Source: Dendrolimus kikuchii
Taxonomy: Eukaryota; Arthropoda; Insecta; Lepidoptera; Lasiocampidae
DNA length: 64,000 bases
Reading direction: 5' to 3'
Assembly: GCA_019925095.2 (NCBI GenBank)
Contig: CM034401.1
Span: 14,916,338 to 14,980,337, forward strand
The position numbers and the translations under genes were made by a program. The notes under the pieces were generated by a model. It was not told the DNA's origin. It did not search any database and worked only from the letters and a program-made list of their open reading frames with translations. Below, in pieces: positions 20,773 through 31,040 of this stretch (the first letter of the stretch is position 1; the number at the start of each line of letters is the position of its first letter).

Positions 20773-23200
20773 GCCTTTCTATAAGTTCTAATCGTTGAAT
20801 TTCAAATTTTTCTTTACAATTATCTATGTAGTAATCTCTATTAATTAATTCCTCAGTTTTCAAAATTCCAAAATGACCCTTTTCATGACATTTTCTTATT
20901 ATTTCATTCTGCATCTTTTTAGGTACAACAATCAGTTTAGTTCCATCTTTAGCTTTACATAAAACTCCATTCTCCAGAATAAAATTTTCATATGACTCTT
21001 TTTCTAAAATTTTCTTTAATAGTTTTATCTTCAGGTCATCATCTTGAGCTCTCTTCAGACGTGCTGTAGTTTCGGTAAGTATTAGACTAACAGGATTTCT
21101 GCTCAAAGCGTCTACGTGTCTCATTTGGGTTCCAGATCGGTGTTCTATCTTATAGTCAAATTCTTCAAGAAGGAGTGCCCATCGAGCAACTCTCGGAGGT
21201 AAGTCTTTTTTCTGTAACGTCATAGTTAGGGCTGAGCAGTCAGTCACAATTTTAAAGCGGACTCCAAGTAAGTAAACTCTGAATTTCTTGACAGCTTCTA
21301 CAATAGCTAAAATTTCTAAGTAGTAACTATGGTATTTCTTCTCAGCAGGAGTAGTCTTTTTGCTCATATAGTGAACAGGGTGTAGCTGATTGTCGTGTGG
21401 ATTCCTTTGCAATAAAACAGCTCCATATCCGTCTATACTTGCGTCTGTATGTAACTCTGTCTCAAAATTAGGGTTGTAAATTCGTAAAACTGGTGAGGAA
21501 CATAAAATATGTTTCAATTCTTCGAAAGCTCTCTCACACTTTAGATCAAAGTTAAACATAACATTAGTCTTCAATAATTCTGTTAGTGGCTTTGCTATTA
21601 TTGAGTAGTTCTTAACAAATTTTCTAAAATAGCCAGTCAGTCCTAAAAATGATCGTAATGATTTGATATTATGAGGCTTTTTAAATTTTGCAACAGCATG
21701 TATCTTTTCCTTTATAATCTTCTTATTTAGCTTTCTAAAATCTATACATAATCTGTAGCTTCCATTTTTCTTTTTCGCTAACACGATAGGGCTTGCATAT
21801 TCCGATTTACTAGGTTTAATTACTTCTTGATCTAACCATCCTTGTATCTGTTTATTAACTATGTCCTTTTCTAGAGGTGACAGCCTTCGTGGAGTCTGGT
21901 ATATAGGATCTTCATCAGTAAGTATGATTTTCAATTTAACATTTGATTCCTTCTTTCTAGTCTTCAAGTTATTGTAATTATCCAATAAATGTTTAATCTT
22001 GTCTTTATATTTCAGCTTCTTGATATCATATTTCTCATCAAATTCTTCTTCGTAGTCATTAATTTGTGTAAGGTGTAATATTCTTTTTACAGAGATCCCG
22101 TCGGCAGAGAAAATAATTTCAACGTCTTTTAATATCGGGTTTCCAAGTATGACATTAACAGGTATTACATCATCGTCGATAACATGCATCAAGGTTTCAA
22201 AATGAACGTTGTCTATTTCAACTTTTGCCATAAAAGATCCCTTCGTGCAAACTTCGTACTCGGCTATTCCTGATAATTTGAGAGTATCTTTAATATTATA
22301 ATCATTATTCTCGGGAAAATTTTGTTTGTAATAACTCTCACAAATCAAATTCGCATCGCTTCCAGTATCAATAAAGGTTTTAACTGTAACTCCGTTAATT
22401 TTCGCTTCTTTATATGGCTTAACAACATCTGTACTAACTTTCTCATCTTGAATTTTCAGTGTCTTATTTGTAGAACTTTGGCATTCTTTTGACTTATGTC
22501 CATATCCATTACATTTGAAGCATTTTATACCTTTAGTACAAGCTGGTGATTGGTGATCAGTTTCACCACAATTGTAGCATCTTTTGATGGTATGATTTTT
22601 ACGTCCGTTTGTCATCTGAATAGGTCTTTGTTGCATCTTGTGTTCTTTAATCTGTGCATATACTTCAAGTTTCTTTCTAAATTGTTTGATATCAGTGGCT
22701 CCGTAAAGAATGGCCTTATTTATTTCAGAATCACGAATTCCATCAATAACATATTCAATAAGTGCCTCATCTTCTAAATTTCCATGCAACGCCAGTTCTT
22801 TCATATGTAAAAAATACTGTTGATATGTCTCATCCGGTTTCATTTTGCGTGATGCTAATTTCTTGTGAATGCTAGCACTATTCAATTTCGAACCAAATTC
22901 TTCTAATAAAGATTCTTTTAATGTATCCCATGACGTAATAGAGCCTAGCGATCGTAAAAATAATTTAGCTGTACCTGAAAGCAGTCTCTTCGCGTAAATA
23001 AGTTTTTCAAGATTATTCCATTCCATTAAATTTGCAGTGTCATTAAAATCGGTCAGCCAATTCGTAATAGGGTAGGTATCATCGCCTGTGAACGGTGTCA
23101 TTGATTTTTCCAAGTCGCTAAATGAAATTCGTACTCTGTAACCAGCTTCTGAACAATTACTATCTGAGTCTTCGATATCTTTATTTTTCTTCGGTGGCAT
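20681..23200 (-). CDS. Ty3/gypsy-type gag-pol polyprotein, internally deleted (839 codons)
   Basis: Retrotransposon polyprotein that would make capsid, protease and replication enzymes. Start ATG at 23200 (MPPKKNK). Seen in order: gag capsid region about 40-185; two CCHC zinc knuckles, C208-C211-H216-C221 and C227-C230-H235-C240; aspartic protease with FIDTG, catalytic D278; N-terminal reverse transcriptase block 430-499 (EVIKPSKSEYASPIVLAKKK, LCIDFRKLN); then directly LRSFLGLTGYFRKFVKNY (515-532); RNase H with HTDAS D586, E629 and VTDCSAL D654; RHVDALSRNP (694-703); start of the integrase zinc finger (GHFGILKTEELI). The reverse transcriptase palm with its YxDD motif is missing at a clean in-frame joint near residue 499/500 (about 21703). 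The integrase CC pair and DDE core are also missing, and the last about 40 residues are frameshifted. The frame is otherwise open. It cannot be autonomous. Clade not determined. Confidence 0.9.
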   Translation of the reverse strand: MPPKKNKDIEDSDSNCSEAGYRVRISFSDLEKSMTPFTGDDTYPITNWLTDFNDTANLMEWNNLEKLIYAKRLLSGTAKLFLRSLGSITSWDTLKESLLEEFGSKLNSASIHKKLASRKMKPDETYQQYFLHMKELALHGNLEDEALIEYVIDGIRDSEINKAILYGATDIKQFRKKLEVYAQIKEHKMQQRPIQMTNGRKNHTIKRCYNCGETDHQSPACTKGIKCFKCNGYGHKSKECQSSTNKTLKIQDEKVSTDVVKPYKEAKINGVTVKTFIDTGSDANLICESYYKQNFPENNDYNIKDTLKLSGIAEYEVCTKGSFMAKVEIDNVHFETLMHVIDDDVIPVNVILGNPILKDVEIIFSADGISVKRILHLTQINDYEEEFDEKYDIKKLKYKDKIKHLLDNYNNLKTRKKESNVKLKIILTDEDPIYQTPRRLSPLEKDIVNKQIQGWLDQEVIKPSKSEYASPIVLAKKKNGSYRLCIDFRKLNKKIIKEKIHAVAKFKKPHNIKSLRSFLGLTGYFRKFVKNYSIIAKPLTELLKTNVMFNFDLKCERAFEELKHILCSSPVLRIYNPNFETELHTDASIDGYGAVLLQRNPHDNQLHPVHYMSKKTTPAEKKYHSYYLEILAIVEAVKKFRVYLLGVRFKIVTDCSALTMTLQKKDLPPRVARWALLLEEFDYKIEHRSGTQMRHVDALSRNPVSLILTETTARLKRAQDDDLKIKLLKKILEKESYENFILENGVLCKAKDGTKLIVVPKKMQNEIIRKCHEKGHFGILKTEELINRDYYIDNCKEKFEIQRLELIERRGKIFRKFRKKIGKFIIKREHKLYSTKLEI

Positions 23201-23460
23201 CTTGTATGATTGGTTGTAAGTCTTTCAGTCGTAAAAAATAACCAATTCATAAAACGTCTTCATAAAAGAAAAATAATAGTCTTTATTCCAAATTCTGGGA
23301 AATTTTATGCGCTGGTATCATTATGCAAATTAGTGTCGGTAAAACAGCACACAATGACTCGTCTTAAATTTTAATTTCGAGGTTGTTTCGTAATCATCAG
23401 ATCAAAACTCACGTTAAAACAATGCTTCGCAGGATTCTTGCATGATCCTGTTATAATCCT

Positions 23461-23485
23461 GGCATGATCCTGGCACGAGCCCCCA
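23461..23485 (-). other. Putative tRNA primer binding site of the gypsy element
   Basis: Six bases downstream of the 5' LTR end, the minus strand reads TGGGGGCTCGTGCCAGGAT. The first 11 bases equal the complement of the 3' end of proline tRNA as used by tRNA-Pro-primed retroelements (TGGGGGCTCGT..). The rest diverges. The position is right for a PBS; primer identity is inference. The leader between here and the gag ATG (23200) holds repeated aggatcatgc/aggattataac words. Confidence 0.55.
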
Positions 23486-23491
23486 TAAAGT

Positions 23492-23671
23492 TGTGGGTTT
23501 TGTTTGAAGAAAAGCAAAACAAACTTCCTTAGAACAGTCTTACATCGTTTATTCATAGACTACCTCTTCTCACTATATTTTGACACTGACATTTACAATA
23601 TCAGGTTTATAAATTTAAAAAACATAATGTGTGGCCTGGCTACCGAGTCGGAATGCGTCTTCGAATCCCAC
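23492..23671 (-). repeat. 5' LTR of the Ty3/gypsy-type element
   Basis: 180 bp, minus orientation, beginning at 23671 (GTGGGATTCGAAG, first T changed to C) and ending AAACCCACA at 23492, giving TGTGGG..CCCACA inverted ends. It is almost identical to the 3' LTR. The base composition and a TTCGAATCCC stretch at the start resemble a tRNA T-arm, but its position flanking gag-pol argues for an LTR. Confidence 0.85.
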
Positions 23672-23716
23672 GTAGGCCGGCAAAGACTTAGGCCGCTCAA
23701 CCACAGAGGCCGTCAA
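23672..23716 (-). repeat. Head fragment of SINE S1 abutting the 5' LTR
   Basis: Complement of gcctctgtggttgagcggcc-taagtctttgccggccta, i.e. only the first 45 bases of S1 including the A box, joined to the outer edge of the LTR. Confidence 0.65.
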
Positions 23717-23809
23717 TAGGCGACCTTATCGCTTAAAGGAATAATTTAACCTAATCTGGCGATGTAGATGATATAGATTATTAGATAGAACTAAACAGAT
23801 ATAATTATC

Positions 23810-24005
23810 CTGCTATATAATATTATAAATACTCTTTCACGCAAAAACTACTAAATGGATTTTGATGAAACTTAACAATAATATAGCTTACATACACATC
23901 AGAATAACATATAAGCTATAATGTATAAAGATATAGTGTGAATTATCCAATATGTAACGATTTTCCATCACCACGCGGGTCAGACCGCGGGGTGCAGTTA
24001 GTACT
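23810..24005 (+). repeat. Interspersed repeat (cacgcaaaaactactaaatgg type)
   Basis: Blocks atattataaatactctttca, cgcaaaaactactaaatgga, ttttgatgaaacttaacaat, cagaataacatataagctat and a ctagt-like end (accgcggggtgcagttagta). A very common lepidopteran repeat type; non-coding. Sequence from 24006 to 24532 shows nothing recognised. Confidence 0.6.
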
Positions 24006-24532
24006 ACATATTTTATAAATTAAATAGTATTATTAAATTAAATAATATTTAATACGATACAACGAACATTTCACTTAGCAATTTGGTGTAATGAAGCGTG
24101 AACAGAAAAAGAATAAACGCTATTTCTAAATTCAATTTAATACAATTTTTAATACCCGAGTTTGCTGAACAGCGACACCCGATCAGTCATATTATTTTTA
24201 TTATTTTCCCTCTTATCTCTAAGATTAATTTCGCATCCAACTATAAAACTCTAATTTCGACGTCACCACATAATGGATTGGAACGTCTGAGACCTCGAAG
24301 CAAAATTTAATATTATGTTCGACGATCTCTGAGGTAAGTAGGTAGGAAAAACCTGGCGGGGTTAGCACGAGGGCAGATCTCGCGAAACGATATTCATTGT
24401 TCAATTTCTTTTGTAACTTATCTGCTTACACAAAACTGTTTTGTATTTTTATCTACGGAGTAAGTACATACATACACATTACATTTGTTAAGAAGCGGAA
24501 ACTGGGGAGTTAAACAAATATCATTTTCTATG

Positions 24533-25075
24533 TGGTAAATGGTTACCATCGCCTATAAACATTTGTACCACCAAAGGTCTTACAAATGCGCTGCTGCTTT
24601 CTTGCGGCAAACTGGAACCTGGCCACTGATGCCGGACTCCAGGTTGTGTTTTTTATATATATAAGGGCCCTTCAGACCCCACTTCACCCCTAATATAGTC
24701 AGGGCCTTTATACAGCTATTTTAATATTAGGTGTTCTTTTTCAAGTCAGCCCTTTCTATAATATAATCTTTCATAATATGTTACAAACACACACACACAT
24801 TATTATGTATATTCTCTATTACATACATGACGTCAGAGGAGACGGAACCCTCCATCACCTCGTGCTGTTGTGCTTCACAGCCTCTTTTACCAGTCGTAAG
24901 CAAAACCGCTTCAACTCAAGGTTGTTATGACGACATACTCTAGACTACTACTACTAGGTGGTGTCGGACAAAAACCCTCCCACCTGGCTCTGGGTTGTTT
25001 TGTCGCCTCTTACAACAGGCCGCCCGGCCGCAGGAAATTGCATTCTTTGTCCGTTTCTGCACGGATGAAAATAAT
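24533..25075 (+). repeat. Family A copy split by a 278-bp insertion
   Basis: The left half (24533-24647: ggttaccatcgcctataaac to ccggactccaggttgt) and the right half (24919-25075: aggttgttatgacgacatac to tccgtttctgcacggatg) are the two halves of one family A copy. Between them 24648-24918 is foreign, with aggttgt at 24641-24647 repeated at 24919-24925 as a 7-bp target duplication. The inserted piece has an (AC)n run at 24787-24803 and no ORF; I do not recognise it. Confidence 0.65.
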
Positions 25076-25119
25076 TAAATTATTATCTTAATTATGGCAC
25101 TTATTCCATAAGCTAGTAG

Positions 25120-25212
25120 TGCCTTGGTTTCCCCCTGGATTTGTAAACGTCTATCGGCGATGTTAACCACTTTCCATGAGTTGGGCCCGCTGCCTGTTTG
25201 CCAGCTTGGCAA
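25120..25212 (-). repeat. Family A end fragment
   Basis: Contains gatgttaaccactttccatg, agttgggcccgctgcctgtt and tgccagcttggca, the complement of the head module of family A. The stretch 25213-25709 shows nothing further. Confidence 0.55.
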
Positions 25213-25709
25213 AAAGATGTCGTTTGGACCTAAGTTTGCCAGTTAAGTAATAAGTTGTCAATTAAGTGGATCGTTGTCCAAATGATAATGGGGGAAGTCG
25301 CCAATTTTTTTCTTAACATTTAGCGCATATAAAAAAGAGGCCTAATTGCACACTTAAGGGTAAAAAGTTATTCATAGAATAAAATAGAACATGAAGAAAT
25401 TAAAAATGACAATTGCACGAATCAAATAGCTGAATTTTTTCACTTTTAAATGCAGTCAGATAATTTTTATCTGGTGATTGAAAAATTCACCCCTTAATGT
25501 GAAATTTATTTATTTGTTTATTTCTAGATATACAAAAAATACTTTAGCATTAAGGAATTTTAAAATTATACTTTTTTAACTCTTAAATTTCAAGAGGTCA
25601 CATGGGATATGAAGTTGTAACTTATAGGGGTAAAGGTGTAGTATAAGCCTTGATTGTATTCGATTAACTAACAAACTACTAATTATATTTTGAAAGAATT
25701 AATTATATT

Positions 25710-25810
25710 GTCAAAAAGCAAATGAGGTGTGTAAGAATAAGCCTAAATGGCGCTCTCTTGTTCGTGCCTACCCCGCAAGGAAACTGGCGAGAAGTTATGT
25801 ATGTATGTAT
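25710..25810 (+). pseudogene. RTE-like retrotransposon 3' end fragment
   Basis: Encodes the last about 25 residues of the RTE-like ORF2 (..EVCKNKPKWRS..V.AYPA..) and runs into the characteristic 3' tail gttatgtatgtatgtat. It is severely 5'-truncated. A second, oppositely oriented fragment lies at 26807-26895, so the two tails point at each other. Confidence 0.75.
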
Positions 25811-25899
25811 ATTTTGAAGTGTTAGGATAATTGTGCATGAGTTGCAGTAAAGAAAAATAACATTATTTAAATATGAACACACATAACTAACAATAAAAC

Positions 25900-26330
25900 T
25901 TATACACATACTTAAACCTACGCGCACTACCATCGCATTGCATTACACGCACACCCCACAAACAAACCAAGACACACAAAGAGCCTAAAAATTAATAACC
26001 CAGGCACAGAAAAGAAAAAAGCAACACACATGGCACTAGATAAGACTATATATAAGTATAGATATAAGGCCAACACTGCACATGCACTTCCTCACAACAC
26101 CAGCATGTAACAGATACACTCTACATTAGTATAAGTTTAGTATTAAAATTAGAATAAATTAATATAATAAGTTATTATTAAGGTACACCAAAACAGAAAA
26201 ATTACTACATATAATATCACATACACTAACAAAAATAGACAATAAGCGTGTACGGAGTCTCAAATTTTTCATAGAAATTAAGTATTAAAAAAGGGTACGG
26301 AACTCGAGTCCGTAGAGATATATAAAATAT
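25900..26330 (-). repeat. Interspersed repeat H, inverted copy of 11601-12035
   Basis: Contains caaacaaaccaagacacaca, aagagcctaaaaattaataa, cacatgcacttcctcacaac, accagcatgtaacagataca and gggtacggaactcgagtccg, complementary to the blocks at 11601-12035. It lies between two facing RTE-like tails. Confidence 0.6.
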
Positions 26331-26806
26331 AAAAAAAAAGAAACATGTGTATTGTCTGCAACAATTAAACATTGTTAATAAATTTTCTCTGTTAAATTTA
26401 ATATGAATATATCCATCGCGTTTGTATAATATGTACAACATATTTTATTTGGATCAAAAAATATTACCTCACCAAATATTTATTTGAAAGTTTAAACGAA
26501 GCTTTACAATTTGCCAACAAAAGGCCTTAGAAGACCAATACTGAAATCAATGGGTTCATTACAGTATTGGTTTTCTAACGTTCTATTCTACAATACATTT
26601 GCATGCCATTCCCGCAGACGATTTCAATTGTCGACATCCATCAATAGATTCGTCCACCTCTCATTTGTTCTTGTGTTATTGTTCGATGTGAATACAATTA
26701 TAATTCTCAAATATTCACTGACTTCTTAAAGGAAACGGGAACTTTTGGGCTAAAGAAATATAACGAGTTAAATGAGATATTGCTTAAAAAGCGTTATATT
26801 TTACGT

Positions 26807-26895
26807 AAATAACTTCACGCCAGTTCCCTTTCGGGGTAGGCACGAAGAACAGAGCGCCATTTAGGCTTATTCTTACACACCTCACTTGCTTGCTT
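26807..26895 (-). pseudogene. RTE-like retrotransposon 3' end fragment
   Basis: Plus-strand text aacttcacgccagttccctt, tcggggtaggcacgaagaac and ttacacacctcacttgct is the complement of the 3' end of the RTE-like ORF2. The microsatellite tail is reduced to a few bases. Only the C-terminal about 28 codons remain. Confidence 0.75.
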
Positions 26896-27039
26896 GTTTG
26901 CACATAATGTAAAACAGCCCTAAATTCCATCTTGAGGACGAGAAATCTTGAAATTAAGGTCACAAGTAAAATAATTTATAGACTACCATAATCGTTTTTT
27001 TTAATGGAAGTATAAGTTTTCGTTTCACCACTGTCTCAC

Positions 27040-27320
27040 CTAATGTTGAGACATGACGCAGTCTAGGATAGAGCACGCTTACCTTGAAGATATCTCTATA
27101 CACTCGTGAATTGAAGACTTCAAGATTGTATTTATCAGTAAAAACGCAATGCAGGCAGTGCGCACCAGAAAATATGAAGCGAAACTCTTGGTTCTGACTG
27201 GTGTTCGCACCATGTAACGCTGGCGCAAACCGGAGCGTCTGGTTGTCCGATGGTAAAATGGGGATGGAGGAACCAGCTCGTGCAATTCTAAGGAACACTC
27301 CCCGAAATGTATCCGATAGA
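27040..27320 (-). pseudogene. Decayed non-LTR retrotransposon C-terminal domain
   Basis: Two frames together show a pattern typical of the C-terminus of some non-LTR reverse transcriptases. One frame has ELVPPSPFYHRTTRRSGLRQ and RTKSFASYFLVRTA; after a frameshift the other continues FTDKYNLEVFNSRVYRDIFK (compare the usual ..WN.LP..VFPDKYNLGVFKSRVYRHL). The WN.LP motif is lost at the frameshift. A (CAT)n run at 27340-27360 lies just upstream on this strand and produces a polyaspartate or polymethionine stretch in the ORFs. Confidence 0.55.
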
Positions 27321-27479
27321 AGACAATTAGCCCCGCGACTATCATCATCATCATCATCATGAGAATGAATTTCGACGATTAATAATATAAAAACATATCT
27401 CACGATTAATTCATTGAAAATAACTAAATCCAGAACAACTATAAAATATATCAATATAATAAAAATAAATTTTAGTCGC

Positions 27480-28195
27480 CCTCATTTTTTATAGTCTAAG
27501 CCCCAAAAAATTATAAAAGCGTATTTGTCTCCCCTTTACTCGTTTTAACCATTTATAACTCTGCCCTACCTATAGCCAGCGTAGTATTTTCTAATGGCGG
27601 TTTCGAGAAAATGCGTTAAACAAATTTTTAGATATCTAAACAACATGTCCATGTTATGTAAATTTTTTGCGTATCTAAAAAACAATAAAAACAATCAAAC
27701 TTTGTGTATAGATTAACGCCTTGAGATACCATTTCTGCAAAAAATGAAAAACCTAAAAACGCCAATAACTGCAAGTGCAAACAGTAGGGCAGAACTACAG
27801 GTAATTAAAATGACAACGAACAGACAAGAACAGTATATATGATACTTTACTTTTATTTATTGGTGGTCGAATGAGTAAACTTGCCTTCGATCTAACCCCA
27901 TCCGTATGATTGTCGTGGGATTGTGAATTGTGAAAAAGTCACGAATCCCAGCGTTTTGTCTAGACGAGAGAGACGGCAAGAGACGCCCGCCCAGCAAAGG
28001 GCTCTCAGCCCATGTTATTAGATTTTGATGAGTTGTTGACGGCGATTTTAAAACTTTTATATAGACACACTGGAGTTTTATTTGTGTAAATTGCCTTCTA
28101 AATTGGATGGAATCAATTTTAGTTTGTAAACTGCTTATTTTTATAGATTTATTTTATGATTTGGTTAATAAAAATATATTATGATTCGAAATTCT
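27480..28195. other. No recognised gene
   Basis: Within it ctctgccctac (27562-27572) and gtagggcaga (27787-27796) form short inverted ends around a 235-bp segment, too short to call a MITE. The rest is unassigned. Confidence 0.35.
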
Positions 28196-28199
28196 TGTT

Positions 28200-28487
28200 T
28201 TTTTATTGTATGAATTCAGCAGACAGGCAGACAGCCCACTGGTGGAAAGCGGTTACCATCGCCTATGGACATGCGTAACACCAGAGGTTCTACAAATGCG
28301 CTGCTACTCTCTTAAGGGAGACTGGAACCTGGCCACTAATGCCGGATACTTTAGAACAGGGGTGGTAGCCATCCAGACGGGTAAATACTCTTCCACCTGG
28401 CTGTGGGTTGTTTTGTCGCCTCTTACGACATGCCGCCAGACCGAAGAAAATTGTATTATTTCTCCGTTCCTGCACGGATAAAATAAT
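28200..28487 (+). repeat. Family A repeat copy
   Basis: From ttattgtatgaattcagcag to tccgttcctgcacggataaa, with a small deletion after gccggatactttag compared with the other copies. ORFs on both strands are by-products of the repeat. Confidence 0.75.
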
Positions 28488-29437
28488 AACTATTCAATTA
28501 AAATTAAACCTAGAATCAATAATACAGGACAGTAGATAGGTCGCCTGCGGGACCGTTTTAACATGATTTTACCCTTAATATTTTTATTTTATTTAAAACA
28601 AACAAATGATAAATTAAATAATGCGTTAGTTACTGGTTTAATGTCATTTAGGCTATACTAATATAACCAATTCATACAAACTTTAGTACTAATATATTGA
28701 TAGTAGTACATAAGAAATATGGTTGAAAAGATTTCAATAACAACTGATTAATTTGGGGCTACATGAACCTCAAATTGGTTTGCACTGAAAGGGCATCATA
28801 AAAAGCAGTCGCGTCCGTCCGATTACAGGCTTACAAACGCGTTCGCGCTGAAGCAATACTCAACGTAAGCTCGTATCCAGGTTTATATAGAATTAATGAC
28901 CCCTTCGTGACTGAGCTCACTTTTCATGGCCGAGGGAAAGTTTTATGGGCTCCTGGCATATACGAGTATAGCCCATGTCGTACGGCGGCTAATCTGTTCA
29001 ACAGCTTTTACTTTGATATGATTTGTTGGCGCTGCCTGGCTGCCTGCGCCGCGTCGTTGTGGACGGAGGGTGTATGATTGAAACTGATGGATTACTTTTA
29101 TGGATGTGATTGAATTTATATTTATACGAACTTTTTTGTTATTTTTAGTACACGCTGTGCTTAGATTAGTTGTTTCGTTATCAAATGTTTCCTTATTAAT
29201 GTTTGTTAATAACACATTTATTTTCAGACGTTACTGCATTGCTTTAACATTTATACCGTTGGAACTTACATTTTCTAGTCATGTATTAATGTAAAGTCGT
29301 ATAGAAACGTATTATGTACATGAATATAAACCTAACTCTAAATGTAAATAAACATTTACAATACAAAACCTTTAGTGGTATTTGAAGAAATTTATTTAAA
29401 GAAAAAGTTGAACGCCTCGGACTTGGATGAGAATTAG
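28488..29437. other. About 950 bp without recognised gene
   Basis: GC rises around 28970-29070 (ggcgctgcctggctgcctgc) but I see no ORF with a domain and no second copy in the window. Confidence 0.4.
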
Positions 29438-29832
29438 ATTAATCTATCTATATATATAAAAATCAATTGCTGTTCGTTAGTGTCGCTAAAACTCAAGAAC
29501 GGTTGGCCCAACTTGGCTAATTTTGGTTTTGAATTATTTGTTGAAGTCCAGGGGAGGTTTAAAAGGTGAATAAACGTGAAAAAAATGCTTGGAATATAGT
29601 AAAAACAACAATTTCGATTTCCCATAGAAACTATTCCTACCTGTCAAATATTTGATGTTCGTCCCGTCATTTAGAATTCAATTAAATTTAGAAGTCGTTC
29701 ATAAATCAAATTAAAGTTTTTTTCGTTTTTTTGGTTCGAATGTCAAACGTTTGATTTTAGTCCCGTCGTTCAGAAATCAACGTTTTTATTTATTGATTCT
29801 GAGGCGGTACGAAGTTTCCCGGGTCAGCTAGT
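29438..29832 (+). repeat. Interspersed repeat ending cccgggtcagctagt
   Basis: Begins tatctatatatataaaaatc and has ctcaagaacggttggcccaa, cttggctaattttggttttg, gaagtccaggggaggtttaa and the typical end gtttcccgggtcagctagt. The copy at 59996-60653 has the same frame with different internal length. Helitron-like or similar class possible; I cannot decide. Confidence 0.6.
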
Positions 29833-29924
29833 CTTCAATAATAAGAGATTAAACTAGCATAGGTCACATTGTTCAGCATAAGGTGTCTGCTATTGTTAGA
29901 ACGTTAGAACTGCTATTGTTTTTA

Positions 29925-30232
29925 TCCGCGCAGGAACGGAGAAAGAATACAAATTTCCTGCGGCCTGGCGGCCTGTCGTAAGAGGCGACTAAACAACCCA
30001 CAGCCAGGTGGTAGGGTATTTGCTCGACTGGATAGCCACCACCCCTGGTCTAGAGTATGCCGCCATAACAACGTTGTGTTGTGTTCCGGCATTAGTGACC
30101 AGGTTCCAGTCTCCTTTAAGAGAGCAGCAGCGCATTTGTAGCACCTTTGGTGTTGCAAATGTCCATAGGCGATGGTAACCGCTTTCCATCAAGTGGGCCG
30201 TCTGCCTGTCTGCTGAATTCCTGCAATAAAAA
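29925..30232 (-). repeat. Family A repeat copy, nearly complete
   Basis: Starts tccgcgcaggaacggagaaa and ends tgaattcctgcaataaaaaa. All internal modules are present (cggcctggcggcctgtcgta, accacccctggtctagagta, cagtctcctttaagagagca, ggcgatggtaaccgctttcc). Confidence 0.8.
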
Positions 30233-30633
30233 AAAAATAACGAATGGGAGAAGATCGAACTGTAACGACTATTTGGAGCAACCAGTTAGTTGACGATTAA
30301 TTGCTTGTCCATATACTGCTGCTGCTGCTAATGGACATTCTAACTGTCGGAGACAGCAGTATGACTGTGTTGGATATCTGATCCTATCAAATAAATCTTC
30401 CCTTTGTATTCTACAATTTTATTTCAGAAACCTAAGACATTTCTGCTCTGGGAGGCCTTTCCTTGTCAAAACGGGGCATAATAGGCTGTCTTTCTTTGGA
30501 ACTCCTTGCCTCCTGGTGTCAGAAAAGCTAAATCCTTTGCCATATTTAAAAATTCACTTAGGAAACATTATTTTAGTCTTATGCAATAATATATGTTCTA
30601 TAATATTTTCTTAAGTTTTCGCGACTTGTATAC

Positions 30634-30916
30634 ATAATAAAACTACGTTTTAACGGTTTTAAGCGCGGTAATTTTATTTGATTTTGGTTTTTCCGACGTT
30701 TCGGCCACTTTTCAGTGGTCGTGATCACGGAAGACAAAGATGTCAAGTGTCTTGGTTTTTCCGACGTTTCGGCCACTTTTCAGTGGTCGTGATCACGGAA
30801 GACAAAGATGTCAAGTGTTCCGTGATCACGACCACTGAAAAGTGGCCGAAACGTCGGAAAAACCAAAATCAAATAAAATTACCGCGCTTAAAACCGTTAA
30901 AACGTAGTTTTATTAT
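30634..30916. repeat. Fold-back element, 99-bp perfect arms
   Basis: Arms 30634-30732 and 30818-30916 are exact reverse complements over 99 bases (ataataaaactacgttttaa ... cgtgatcacggaa). The centre (30733-30817) is a tandem copy of the inner arm (ttggtttttccgacgtttcg ... agatgtcaagtg, period about 68). It belongs to family B, with further copies at 9560, 15304-15701, 58505-58700 and 58720-58900. No transposase. The two antisense ORFs across it are symmetrical artefacts. Confidence 0.9.
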
Positions 30917-31040
30917 ATATGTTCTAGTTTACTATACTTTAGACTGTAATCTACTGTCCATGTATGTTATTTTTTTGAAGTGAAACTTCCATATAGACGG
31001 GGGTATTAGGATTTTTTATGTCACGAAAAAGCGTTACGGC

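Noticed and set aside
27340..27360. Polyaspartate or polymethionine-containing ORFs
   Set aside because: They arise from a (CAT)n run; the protein evidence further on belongs to a decayed retrotransposon.
27562..27796. MITE with ctctgccctac / gtagggcaga ends
   Set aside because: Inverted ends of only 10 bp and no clear target duplication; could be chance.
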